Positions 22,780 through 34,599 of a stretch of 64,000 nt of DNA are shown here, piece by piece (the first letter of the stretch is position 1; the number at the start of each line of letters is the position of its first letter). Origin of the DNA: Macrolepiota albuminosa (Eukaryota; Basidiomycota; Agaricomycetes; Agaricales; Agaricaceae); NCBI GenBank assembly GCA_027475525.1, contig JAMWFC010000005.1:124001-188000 (forward strand), given 5' to 3'. The position numbers were made by a program, and so were the translations under genes. Under the pieces are notes generated by a model that was not told where the DNA came from, did no database searches, and was given only the letters and a program-made list of their open reading frames with translations.

Positions 22780-25139
22780 GTCAAGCTGTGAAGATGCAAT
22801 CGGCATCAGCATACCAACCCCTGCCAAAGCAGGACAAAAAGGTTCCTCGCGATGTCAGCGCGAGCTTTGGAATGCCTGGTGGGCTATCCGTATCATGGAT
22901 GATGTCCATTGTACGACCTGGTGGTAAACCAGGAGAGAGATCTGCGGTCTCAGGAGTGTTGCTGCCAGCGAGCCAAATGCCTTCATTGATGTATCCGGTA
23001 TTGCCTGAGAGCTCGTCAGCTCATTCTGAGGGTCAACCGGATATGACCCAGTATTTGGAAATGGTACAAGGCAGCGCGTTAGCGCATAGTACTCTATTTC
23101 AGACTGCACCTACTGAACGGCATTTGGAATATGTGGCCGATGTGGCTACTGGGCCAGGACCATCGTCACTGACGACCCAAGGACAGGTGCAAGGACCAGC
23201 AATAGTGGTCAGTAGGGAGGACGATGATGTCGTAAGGTTGGAAAAGGCGTCGATAGCGCCTGGAATTCCAGAGTTGCACAGACAGGCCGGCAAACAGCCG
23301 CAAGTGAGGCATGATGGCCTCAGGAGAGTTATGGACTTAGAGTCCGAACTGGAGTCCTCAGATGATGAGGAAAGCAAGAGGTCGCATTCGACCTTGTCTA
23401 TCCAGTTACAGCTGGTGTTAGATTGATATCCGTCGGTCACAAAGGAATCGATGCAAAAGCGTCTGCAGCTTTATGTAGTAAAGCACTTACAGTTGCTGGC
23501 TGCTAGGAGCCACGATGTACCCCGTGCAGATTCGAATGAATATATCAAATTGCTTGTGCGTATATTCGAACTCGAAGTGGTGGAATACCTTAAGCGCAAA
23601 GCGGCGCGAGGGTCAGCAGTCTCCACAGCCACTCTGGCCGACTTAGTAGAATGTGAGATGAGTGTGTGCCGACGAGCGCCATTAATTGTGGATGCAATAG
23701 AGTTGCTCAATGCGCCTCGTCAGGCCAATGAGTCTCAGTAAGACTACGTTTGGCGTCAGAATGCCGCAAACTGTCAACGCATTGTTAGCGGAGTGCCTCA
23801 GCAGGCATTGTCGGAGGTAGAGACTGTGACAACGACTCCGGCAGAGCCAGAGGCAATACTTGCAGTGCAGGAGGTTAAGACACCTCAAAAGCAAGTTACT
23901 ATCAAGGAAGAGGTGGACAAAGTCCACATTCTGGGTGAACAAACGCGACCACAATGCGTAGTGCGACGTGTCCACCTAGTGGACAACTGGAATGAATGCG
24001 TCAATTACCAGAGAATACGCAACCAGGACTTGCGCGATCAGGGTGAGTCATTAATTGATGACCAGGGGGTAGTCTTTGAAGGGTGTGAGGGTGTAATGCC
24101 TGTCAATGACATGCAGCGACAATTTGCGGCTTGAACTGCTGAACCAGACAGAAATCTGGGTGGTAGTGATAATAGTAGTGACCACTATGAGTGAAGGGAG
24201 CCAATTTGTCGCAATAACGACGGTGGAGGGCGTGATTGTAGGAATGACAATCGGGATGATAATAATGGTTGTGATAGTGGCAGGCGGACTGGTGAAGTGG
24301 CAACAGCCCAGCCCACGGCCAGAATGAACAGCCAATAAACACCTGTTTCGCAGTCCCTGGGCATTTTTGATGCCCGCACCTCATGAATTGCATGAAACTA
24401 CGCCGGGAATGAATGAAGCGGTCAGGATCCATATGGATCATATGCATGACCATCTCACTCGTCTGGTGGATGACTCCCTTGGAGTCAGGTTTAAATTCCT
24501 TGCTGGGGTAAGTCCCCGTAAGTCCGATGGTAAGCACATACGTGCATACGCCAGAGGACATAGGTTCTCCCAACTGGAGGATTGGGCCATGGACGTTTGC
24601 TACCACCTAGCAGCCTGCTGCTATGGTGGAGACGACATGGACCAGGAAAGGATATTTGTGCTACACAAATTTATGGAGGGAGAGGCTCAGAATTGGTTCC
24701 GTCGCCATGTCCTCCACATTAATCACGACAAATTGCATTGGACATTTAAGACCGGCGTCCAGACCTTTTATGATAATCTGGTGGGTCATGCACAGAATAT
24801 GGCCGTCTATCCAGACGAATACACTATCCATGAGACATTCCTGGATGGAATACCCGCAGACATGAGAAGGGCGTTAATACACAATGATAATTTGTCTCTG
24901 GAGGTCAATACTGTGACTGAATTCTTGGCATATGCCATCCGTTATGAGTAGTCGACACGGACTGCAAACCATTATGAGCAGCGTAGTTCACACCAAGGAA
25001 CAGTGAACTGTCAGGCAGTGAAGGTGGAAACCTTCCTGGCCAAATGGACAGATATGGAGAACAATCGCAATCCATACAACTGTGGCAGGAGCGGGCATTT
25101 TGCTAAGGAGTGTCCTGCCTCTTCTAAGGCACACATCTG
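22780..25139 (+). pseudogene. Gag of element C (broken)
   Basis: Long family-2 Gag. It has a polar N-terminal half with an acidic ESSDDEES-like patch, a charged middle, then a capsid-like domain (LEDWAMDVCYHLAACCYGG near 24570-24630). Stops at 23424-23426 and 23740-23742 match Gln codons in E. A deletion of about 95 bp relative to E lies near 24749. A second deletion before 25075 removes the first Cys of the zinc knuckle, leaving NCGRSGHFAKEC. Confidence 0.8.
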
Positions 25140-27274
25140 AGCAGCCCATACAGCTGCAGCACCTAGCGATGTTGTCAGTGATGATGAGGATGACAAGATC
25201 ATCAAAGAAGCGGAGGAAGAACCGCAGGTAGAGGCTGACAAGTCGGAAGTGGATGACGCTGAGAGTGTCCAGATTGATGGCAACGAATACGTCGCAGTGG
25301 ATGTGTACGACAGCAACTACTATGCTTGTGATGACGAGGAGGAACACCTGTTTGCACTGACGGAGTGCCGTGGGGATCAGCACGTCCAAATGAGACGTGT
25401 AACCCTGCAGAAGGCAATGAATAAGTTGCAGCAGCCACACTATACTCCTGAAGAGAAGGAGTGCTTGGTCACGTATGTTGATGTCAATGGACATCCAGCC
25501 TGGACATTGTGGGACTCGGGGAGTACCACTACAGGCATTACGCCCCAGTTTGCTCATGTCAATGTGATTTGCGTTCATGAACTGGAGGAGCCATTGATGC
25601 TCCAGCTGGGGACTATGGGGAGTTGCCCAGCTGGGGACTGTGTGTACCAATGGAAAGCCTAAACAGGCTGTACAGTGCAACAATGAGCGTGGTAGACACT
25701 TGGTGGAGTCGCTGGAATGCCAGCCGACTAGCTCTCGAGTGAAGGTTGAGGATCTTGTCAAGGACGAGGTATACAGTATGATGGAAACTGTGGGGAGCAC
25801 TAGGTCGCTAAGGGATCGACCAGTGCCTTGGCCAGGAGTGCAATGGGCGTATGACCCACAGATGTCACGGGAGTGGAATGAGTTGGTAGCGTCAATGGTG
25901 ACGCAGGCTATGGGAAGTGGGCAGGCGACCCAGACGGGAGAAGTGTACCGTCACGCATGAGAGGACAAGATTTCCGAAACATCGGATATTGTATTTGACG
26001 GATTTTTGCTGAAAGCAAGAAGCATGCAATCATCGGCGAGTACAACAAGGAAACAACTGGTTGTAAGGTTGAATCCGGGAGACCTCACAGAGGAGCACGT
26101 ACATGCCTTACGGGAGCGATTTGAACCAAAGATTCAACCGCGTATAGCACGCGTAGCCAAAGGAAAGGGTAAGGCTGTGAGCCTTACAGAGGATGATATT
26201 CCTCAATTGCGCCAGCAATGGCAACTGGAGTTTGCTGATATTGTCAATGGAACAAAGGAAGAGCTTCCTCTGTGGCAGGAGGTTAATCATAAGATTAACC
26301 TCATTGACAATAACAAGCAGTACAGATATCATTTGCCTTGCTGCCCACGAGCACTTCAGGATCAACTTCGTGAAAAGATGAATAGATACATAAACGCAAA
26401 GTGGTGGGAACCATGACCAGCGGTGCAAGCTGCACCATTACTTTGTATCCCCAAGAAGGATGGAACGTTAAGGACTGCATTGGATGCGTGACAGCACAAT
26501 GATAATACAGTCAAGGATGTAACACCTCTTCCAGATCAGGAAGTGATACGAGAAGATGTCGCGACAGCGAAGTATAGGTCGAAAATTGACCTTACAGATG
26601 CATACGAACAGGTTCACATCCACGAAGAGGATATACCAAAGACACTGTTCTTGTCCCTGATGGGGACGTTTGTGAGTAACATCATGCAGATTGGTGATTG
26701 TAATGCACCAGCGACATTTCAGAGGTTAATGACCTCAATCTTCCGAGATGTAATCAGGAAGTTTATGCATGTCTATTTAGACGATATATTCATATTTTCT
26801 GACTCCATTGAGGAGCATGAGCAGCACCTACGAGTCGTATTTGAACGGCTACGGAAGGCCAGTCTCTATTTCAAATGGAAGAAGTGCGAGTTCTATGCAA
26901 TGAGTATAGATTGTCTTGGTCACGTCATTGACGAGAAGGGCATTCATCCAGATACAGATAAGCTCGACCAAATCCGAGAATGGCATACTCCACGCATATA
27001 TAATGATATTCAATGATTTGTCGGACTGGTGAACTATATTGGCAACTTCTTGCCAGACATCACTGCATACACTGGGCCACTTATGGCCATGACCCAGAAT
27101 GGGTCACCGTTTCATTGGAGACCACTGCATCAGCGGTGTTTTGAGATGATTAAGCGCATATGCGCAAAAACACCAGTCATCTGGCCAATTGACCCACGCA
27201 TCGACGAGCCCATCTGGCTCATTTGCGATGCGTCGAAGACTGGGGTTGGGGCCATGTTTGGCCAGGGTAAAACA

Positions 27275-27428
27275 TGGCAGACTTGCTGACCAGCGGGATT
27301 TATGTCCCGTAAATTCACTGCTGCTCAGCAGAATTATGCTGTGCACGAGTTTGGCAGACTTGCTGACCAGCGGGATTTATGTCCCGTAAATTCACTGCTG
27401 CTCAGCAGAATTATGCTGTGCACGAGTT
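27275..27428 (+). repeat. 77-bp tandem duplication
   Basis: Units 27275-27351 and 27352-27428, in RNase H of element C. E has one unit. Confidence 0.95.
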
Positions 27429-27471
27429 GGAAACACTCGCCATCCTGGAAGCCCTCGTAAAATGGGAGGAT

Positions 27472-27625
27472 AAACTGATGGGATATAAGATCCACATTAT
27501 TACGGATCACAAAGCACTAGAGTTCTTCAAGACTCAGGTGCACCTGTCAAACTGATGGGATATAAGATCCACATTATTACGGATCACAAAGCACTAGAGT
27601 TCTTCAAGACTCAGGTGCACCTGTC
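27472..27625 (+). repeat. 77-bp tandem duplication
   Basis: Units start at 27472 and 27549, in RNase H of element C. E has one unit. Confidence 0.95.
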
Positions 27626-27632
27626 TGCGCAA

Positions 27633-27786
27633 CAACGTTGCTGGATTGACTACATGTCACGGTATCAGTTCAACATCACCTATGTAAAAGGTGAATTGAA
27701 CAAAGTCGACAACGTTGCTGGATTGACTACATGTCACGGTATCAGTTCAACATCACCTATGTAAAAGGTGAATTGAACAAAGTCGT
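27633..27786 (+). repeat. 77-bp tandem duplication
   Basis: Units start at 27633 and 27710, in RNase H of element C. E has one unit. Confidence 0.95.
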
Positions 27787-29854
27787 GGATTGCCTGTCTT
27801 GATATTTTGAGAGTGATACTCGAGATGACGTCCATGACGCGCATGACTATGTCCAGGCAGACAAACGTATTGACCCAGAGGGTGAAGATTTGCCTCTGCA
27901 TCGGTTCCACAAAATCAGGGAACATAGGGTCGAGCTACGTGCCATGTAAGCGCAGGAAATGCATCGCAGTAAGCAACTGCACAAGCAGCAAGAGACTCGC
28001 GATATCGAAGCCCAGGTGCTAGTGGATCATGAGGCCCCTCAGCCAAGTAAAGAGACGAGGCAAGAGGTGCCTACGAGAGGTACTGATATGACGCTCCAGC
28101 AAGCGCTGGAGTCACAGGACCATACGCCTGCACTGGCCAACTTAGGCAATGCACAATTCCGCACATGTATCCAGCAAGGATACAAGGATGATAATCTCTT
28201 CTTAGAGATTTTGAACAATATCCAAGCACTTCCGTGCTTCAAGGTGGAGCAGCAGCTCATCTACCTTACCAGACCCACGGGGTCCAAAGTCATCTGCATT
28301 CCCTGGGAGAGGTCGTTGATTACGACTATCCTGGACCAGGCCCATAGAGTAGTCGGCCACTTTGGAACTCAGAAAACGCTGGACTATGTGCGACGCTAAT
28401 ACTGGTGGCTGCAAATGGCCAAAGAGACAAGCCAATTTTGCTCGACATGCGAGCTATGTCAACAGTCAAAAGTATCAACATTGAAGCCACTGGGAAAGCT
28501 GCATTCGCTACCTATACCGGTCAAACCTTGGGATTCGATTAGGATGGACTTTATATGTCCGTTTCCCAAGTCGAAAGGCTTTAACTACCTGTGGGTAGTG
28601 ATCTGCAGAATGACCAGTATGGTCCATCTAATTCCAGTGAGAACCACCATGACAGCGTTGGACTTGTCGTGGATCTATCTCAAGGAGATAGTATGCCTCC
28701 ATGGACTGCCAAGTTTGATCGTAAGCAATCAAGATGCTAAGTTCACTTCCAAATGGTGGAAGGAGTTGCATAAACTGCTGGGAGCAAAGTTGCTCATGTC
28801 AACGTCATTTTATCCGCAAACGGATGGTCAAACTGAACGCACAAATAGAAATATCACGCAAATTCTGCAAGCATTCGTATGTCCTGATCAGAAGGACTGG
28901 GTGGATAGATGTCTCCTTGTGGAATTCGCAATAAACGCGATTATATCAGAAACTACAGGGTATTCACCCTTTGAACTCAATAATGGCTACATGCCATCCA
29001 TGATTTGTGAACTTCGTATGGACAAAGTTATTCATGTGGGAGTAAAGCAGTCTGCATGCAACGTGCTAAGGAATCTGGCAGATGCCCATGACACAATTAT
29101 AGAATCACGTGTATGGCAGACCAAACATGTGAATAATCGCAGATGTGATGAGCTGGACATTGAGAAAGGGAGCCTAGTGTACCTTTTGATGAAGAACTTG
29201 AACCTGCCAAAAGGCAGGGTGAGTAAGTTGTGTCCGAAGTGGATTGGACCATATAAGGTCCTTGAGGTGGAGCCGAGCACATCTAACTACGTGCTGGAAC
29301 TGCCCCAGGCGCTGCAAGCACGCAGGATAGTGCCCAAGTTTCACGTGTCGCTATTGCGACCGTATATGGTCAGTAGTGATGTGCTCTTTCCTAATTGCGC
29401 AACTCCAGAGCCGTATGACTTTGGAACTGGCAATGACGAGGAGTGGTTTGTACATGACCTCATAGGTCATTGGTGGACGAAGGGAAGCCTTGAATTCGAG
29501 GTAAGGTGGAGCTTAGATGATACTACCTGGGAACTGCTAGTGAACTGCAAAGACCTTGCAGCAATGGACAGGTACCTGGAGTTGCAGGGCGTGAAACACC
29601 CTCAACAGCTAGCAAAACACACATAACATGCATGTGGTGGTGGAATGTAGACAAAGTCCACTTTGATAGCCGGTGAATAACCAGGTGGCTACTAATTGTG
29701 GCTGATGATTGCAATTATTTACACGACTATGATTGCCAGCAAGAGGCGGAGTGGCATGTATTTGTGGTTGTTTACACCACTAGCGGACTTGGGAGATTGT
29801 TTTTTTTCTCTCTTTCCCCAGTCCCAATACACATAGCATACGTGTCACATTGTA

Positions 29855-32737
29855 ATGGCCTATTGGGGGCCGCAGGAGGGTGATAAGAGCTGGCAAGGCT
29901 CTAGTGGAGGGGGGAGACCCCCGAATATACAAAAATGTGATTATGCCAATCAGTATCAGAGGCAGCCGCCATATCTGGTGGCAAGCCAGTTTCAGTCAGC
30001 AGGCGTGGCCTATCCAGGCCATGATGAGCCGCTTCCATATCAGACACCCCTCCACTTGCAAGAGATGGAGGTCGATGATGAAGGGCGCTATGGACGCCCA
30101 GAGGACAGCACGTGCCGCGAGCGCTACTACCAGGAACCGTCATCATGTCCAGCTGCGTTGCATTCGACATATGCAGGTGTGGTGATGGGGCCGCCATCAG
30201 TACCATGGGCGCATCGGCCCATGGAAGAGTCATATGGGGAGCCTGCGCCACAAGCGCAGAGTGTAGCAGTGTCAGACGTGCTGTTGGGCAGACTGGAAGC
30301 AGCAGGACAGCCAGTCCCTGCAACTGTGTCCTTCCTGCAGGACAGTTTGGCTGTGATGGTGATAGAGGGGTTGCTCGACCAAATTGAGCTGATGAAGAGG
30401 CAGCGCGTTGCAGTGCTGAAACAGATCAAACGCACATCTAAGCGCAAAATTGCCATGGGTGAGGAATCAATCGCCGAGGTCAAGAGGGCTAAATATCAGC
30501 CCAGTTGACCGGTTGACCCTCCATGGGCAAGGATGCCGTCGGACACGCAATTCGCATGCCATGAGCAGCCTGCTCAGCCTGTGGCTTTGTCATCATGGTT
30601 ACCCAAGTCGGGCCCTCAGGCCTCCTCAGAGTCGCTAGCGGCAGTCAGTGAACCCTTGGCAGGTCTGTCTCTGGGTCAGCGGGAAACCGCATCATCCTAG
30701 GCCCCACCTAGGGGGCCCAAAACCATTGCTGTGGTGCCAAGAGCACCCGTTACCGTCACTTCTTGCGCTGAGCCTGGAGGGAGAACTCTGGTGTGAAATG
30801 CGCCTGCCCCTCCAGTGGCTCAGCCACAACTAGAATCGTCTGCCCTGACCAAGTCGGGGCCGTCTCGTCAGCGCCACGGCCGCAAGCCGCCTCTCGATGC
30901 CTCCAAATTGGAGGTTATACTCTTCCCTGCTGGCATTCCTGCACAAGCAGGAGAAGTCCAGATACTATTTATGCTGCCGGTGTTTGTACCGGCCCCACCA
31001 GAGAAGTACCCCATGGTCGTATTGACCCCAGACCCCCGCATGCCGGAGCAGTATGATGGTCTGGTGGTGACTGCGAGAGGGAAGACCGTGCCTGAAAAAG
31101 GCAAAGCAGCAGTACCATCCTTGTCCGACAAGAGCGACTATGGAGAGTCGAGCTCGGAGCAGGAGGAGGACGGGGAGGAGGGGGAATCAGCCGTGGACTG
31201 GTTCCAACAAGTATCGCGCAATAAGCGCGTGGCAAGGAAGAAGGCAATTCACGCCAAGAAGCTACAGGCCCAGAAGTATAGGGCTGAGGATGAATTTTTG
31301 GGGAAGATCCCCGATGGCTTGGGGGTGAAAGTGTGGGGGCCGCTCGATATTGAGCGAATGAATTTGTGCTTTAGAGGAGCACTCAGCCATTGCACCTATT
31401 ATTTGTATGCCACAAATACGGTGCTGATGGGAGCTGATGCTAATAGAGCGGCGTCATATGAGTATTCCTCTGGCCATTGTGCCCACATCCTGGGTACGAT
31501 TGTGTATAAGCACGCCCCGTGCGGCCTTCCCCGCACTCCATTAGAGCTGGACCGGCTCTATAAGTATTATATGAATGTGCACGTCCTGCGTCGCGACAGA
31601 ATCGTCACATACATGTTGATCACAGAGCTCCAGATGTTCGTGCAGTGGACAGTTGAGGCTCTGCATGATCGAACCATGCAGCTCCTGATGAAGGAGCCTC
31701 AGTACCAGGACCTTGTCAACCTGATGCAGGGCCCTGAAGACCTCGCTCTTGTCAAGCAATGACACATTCTGGGGCGCTTTTTGCGCACAAAAGATGATGG
31801 CACCACGGTGTTGCGCATAATGCGCGCTCAGGATCCAGCCACACCATTTGACCTTGACCAGCTGGTGCAGTACGTGCTGGTCTTTGGCCGACCTGGGTTG
31901 GAAAATACCTATCAAGGTATCGCCGTGGATCATGCCTATCACATGCACTGGCGGACCCTCTTTGGGTTCACCTTATGTCAAGCTCTGTGCACTAACAGTG
32001 CAGCCAAGCCAGTGATCGTGCGGCGCATGACCCTTGTCGTGGCCTGTCCAGGGCTTTATTGAGAGGCAATTGCCTCGTATGACGCCATGTTTCCCGAGCA
32101 GCCCTTTGAGCCCCAACGTGGGCCGCAGCTCAAGATTCACCAAGTTCATGTGCCCGACGACCATGCACAGAACTTCTCTGACGACATGTTACATGTCCTT
32201 CTACACAACCGGATCCTGCTAGAATGGGTGGACCACGCATACATGTACAGCATAGTCTTCCTGGAACAGCAGTTCCATTCCCCCATGATGTCAATGGATA
32301 TCTTCAAACAGGTCGATGACGAGTGCATGGAGCGCCTCTCCAAGTATGGTACCCCTGCCACAATCCCACAATGGGATGGATGGTGGGAGATGACTGAAGA
32401 CGATCACTATCATCTTATGTTCAAGCATCACGAGGAGAGCAAGCTCCCAGAAAACCCTGAGGCCAACGGCCTCTATTATTTGATTGGCATGGACCCAAAT
32501 CAGGTCAATCTCCTAAAATGCACAGCAGCACATGGTACACTACCCACCATTGCTTCGGCAATTAATGTCGCACTAACAGAGCCTATAGTGGTAGACATGC
32601 CTGCAGTTGAGGGGCCTATAACCCCACCAAGGACAGAATCGGTGCCTCCCCCTCCCACGATTAACGTTGCACCGGAGGAGGAGTCAATGGTGACTGAGAC
32701 GGGCGCGGTTGCGGGAGCATCGTCATCTGGGTCCTAG
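29855..32737 (+). pseudogene. Extra sense ORF3 of element C (unrecognised, broken)
   Basis: A reading frame of about 950 codons on the gag-pol strand between pol and the 3' LTR. Start ATG at 29855 (MAYWGPQ), in the same place as in E. It has a Gln/Pro-rich N-terminal third, an acidic Ser/Glu patch near 31140-31190, then a denser part with conserved W, C, H and Y residues from about 31300 to 32500. I recognise no domain. There is no signal peptide or clear membrane segment, so an envelope protein is unlikely. Stops at 30506, near 30700 and 30797, and at 31760-31762 and 32060-32062. A pyrimidine-rich tract ending CCCCAG lies just upstream of the ATG and looks like a splice acceptor. Confidence 0.7.
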
Positions 32738-33088
32738 ACCCATGTTAAAATTTTGTTGTGTAGGTACCTCCGAGTCATTCACTTGAACTATTTCAGCTGA
32801 TACGCACTCCAGAGTTGCGTGTAGATACAGCAGACCAAGAGACGGGGTCACTCTTATTTCTTGTTTTTTTTTTTTTTATTTTAGTATAAACATATTTTAC
32901 CCTGCATCTACTGCTGGCGCAACCTGACTTCCAGTGTGTCTAGATAACGCATCTACACTGCGAACAACTGCTAACGTCTGGCAGCCACGCAATACACGTG
33001 TATTCATTGAGAGTTTGCACTATTGTGCATCCTACATCTCGCTCCAACTTCCTCCCTAAGACCAAGTATTTGGTCTCATTGGGGGGTA
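32738..33088 (+). other. 3' untranslated region of element C
   Basis: 351 bp between the ORF3 stop and the 3' LTR. Holds a T-rich tract near 32863-32880 and ends with the tract TTGGGGGGTA at 33079-33088, the likely polypurine primer. No coding region seen. The counterpart in E (45737-46110) is similar. Confidence 0.65.
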
Positions 33089-33261
33089 TGTAACGGAGTC
33101 ATACGTAGTATTAGCGTCAACAACGCTATAAGTCTCCAGTAGAGTATTACATAAGCCAACATCTTGTTTTCACTCTATGTACTAGTCAAATCTGATACTG
33201 CGGTCTGATTTAGCACTGTGTAATACACACAAGATAGTTCTAACTCGTAACTCAGGTTACA
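33089..33261 (+). repeat. 3' LTR of element C
   Basis: TGTAACGG...GGTTACA, 173 bp, clearly homologous to the LTRs of E (34315-34488, 46111-46284). Confidence 0.9.
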
Positions 33262-34314
33262 CTGACCTTCCTTTTTCAGAACAACTTAACAATCCTGCCC
33301 CAGAAGCGGGTCCCAGCCGGCTCCCAGAGCCTGCTCCTGATGCAGGCTCCAGTGTCCCTTCGGGGTCAGGTTCCAGCCATCCCATGCCCACCTTTGCGCA
33401 GATGACTGTGCACTCCCCCCATCCCTCTCTGCAGCCTCGACTGCCCACCCCCTGATTCCGTCGCTCTGGGATGGCGGTAGGGGTGACTACAGTGGTCCCG
33501 GATGACCGGCGCGTCGCATGGGCCAACATACTGCAGGAGGTTTTCGAGGAGGCCCTGGAGAGACCCCAGAGGTTACCCCCTCATAACTGGTGTGTGAGTA
33601 ACGGGCCGGTAAGTGGGTCTGTACCTCGGGTCCCCTGGCTGACCTTGGTGCTGCAGTGTCTGCACTGTGCCCACTGGCTGGTGCCTTGCTTATTCAAGGC
33701 CCCAGCACCCTCATCCTGCCGGGACACTTCCATGTGCGAGGCGTGCCACCTCAACCATGAGCGGTGTTCTGTGTCGGCACTGTGGAGGGCGCGCTGCGTC
33801 ATGTGGGAGCAGAGATGGCCGCTGGGGGAGGTCACCCAGAGGATGGGAGTCAAGGAGCGGGACTGGGTGGTGGAGCCGGTGGGGGAAGCACCCATGGCGG
33901 ATTCTGGGAAGTCGGGGTGCAGGGGTGCCCTTCGGGTGGGGGGCTGGGGCTGGCCCATGGTCCTCATCACACGGCGGGTGACCCAGGCCGGAGGAAGCCG
34001 GGAAGGGCGCAGGGGGTGTCCTGACAAGGGGAAGCGACAGGCGTTGCTGAGCCCTTCCCCAGGGCCTTCAAAGAGGGCACGTCTGCCCTCTGAGACTCCG
34101 TCCTCGGTTTCCCCACCATGCCTTTTCCCGGAGGTATTCTCTTCCTTGTCCGGGGGGCCCCTGGATATTGACATCAGGACCCAGGCCAGGTGGGAGCAGG
34201 AGAGCCATGAGGGGGAGGAGATGGCGGTCCCGAGGGGTCTGGAGGGAGATCAGGAGGCCATGCTCCAGGACCTGGAGGGGGGCCAGAGTCACCCAGGGGG
34301 AAGCGGAGGCCAAG
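33262..34314 (-). mobile_element. Family-1 copy G, segment 1 (3'-proximal, antisense-gene part)
   Basis: Remnant of the oldest element in the stack. G's own gag-pol strand is minus; this piece holds the plus-strand antisense gene. It lies between element C (which entered the gene's first intron) and element E (which entered exon 3). G continues at 46285. Confidence 0.82.
33280..34314 (+). pseudogene. Antisense Zn2Cys6-like gene of copy G, first part
   Basis: Matches exons 2 and 3 of the gene at 6417-8233. Exon 2 is 33280-33608. The intron to 33656 has GTAAGT and CTGCAG borders. Exon 3 begins at 33657 with the six-cysteine cluster, all six cysteines kept (33657-33767). A TGA at an Arg codon lies near 33453. 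Exon 1 is off-window, left of C. Exon 3 is split after CCAAG (34310-34314) by element E and continues at 46285. Confidence 0.75.
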
Positions 34315-34488
34315 TGTAACGGAATCATCCGTGTCACTAGCGTCAACGATGCTATAATCATTTAGTAGAGTATTATGTAAGACAACATCTTGTTTTCACT
34401 CTAAGTACTAGTCAAATCCGATATTGCGGTCTGATTTAGCACTTGTGTGATACACACAAGATAGTTCTACCTCGTAACTCAGGTTACA
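34315..34488 (+). repeat. 5' LTR of element E
   Basis: 174 bp, TGTAACGGAATC...AGGTTACA. Very short for Ty3/Gypsy. The bases after it (T-rich, 34489 on) do not look like a tRNA-type primer site, and I found no self-priming match. Confidence 0.92.
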
Positions 34489-34599
34489 TTTTTTTAAATC
34501 TTCTGCTATCGGCTTTAGACTCTAGGCTTGTTACCGACTAGGCAACTCTCATCAAAACCTCTCAATTCTCTGTTGGCATCACGTTGAAAACGTGCTTCC

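Larger units (their letters stand above)
25140..29626 (+). pseudogene. Protease, RT, RNase H and integrase of element C (broken)
   Basis: Retropepsin motif WDSGST is near 25505-25525, but a deletion of roughly 410 bp against E at about 25640 removes the domain's end. RT is open at 26543-27016 with YLDD at 26774-26785. RNase H follows but is cut by a stop at 27015 and three 77-bp duplications (27275, 27472, 27633). Integrase is open at 28415-29626 with a Cys-pair finger (CSTCELCQQ), DDE core (PQTDGQTER) and a tail resembling a chromodomain (FEVRWSLDDTTWE). Stops at 26414-26416 and 26487-26489 occur at the same codons in E. Confidence 0.86.
22780..33261 (+). mobile_element. Family-2 Ty3/Gypsy element C (5' end off-window)
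   Basis: Same family as E. It starts inside gag because copy A interrupts it, and ends with a 173-bp LTR at 33089-33261. The right flank CTGACC is the end of an intron in G's antisense gene (compare 6583-6601), so C landed in that intron. Order: gag, protease, RT, RNase H, integrase with a chromodomain-like tail, then an extra sense ORF. Many stops and three 77-bp duplications are present. Confidence 0.9.

Noticed and set aside
29905..29930. GGGGGGAGACCCCC inverted repeat at the start of ORF3 as a terminator or frameshift hairpin
   Set aside because: Short, lies within a coding frame in both C and E, and no slippery site stands before it.
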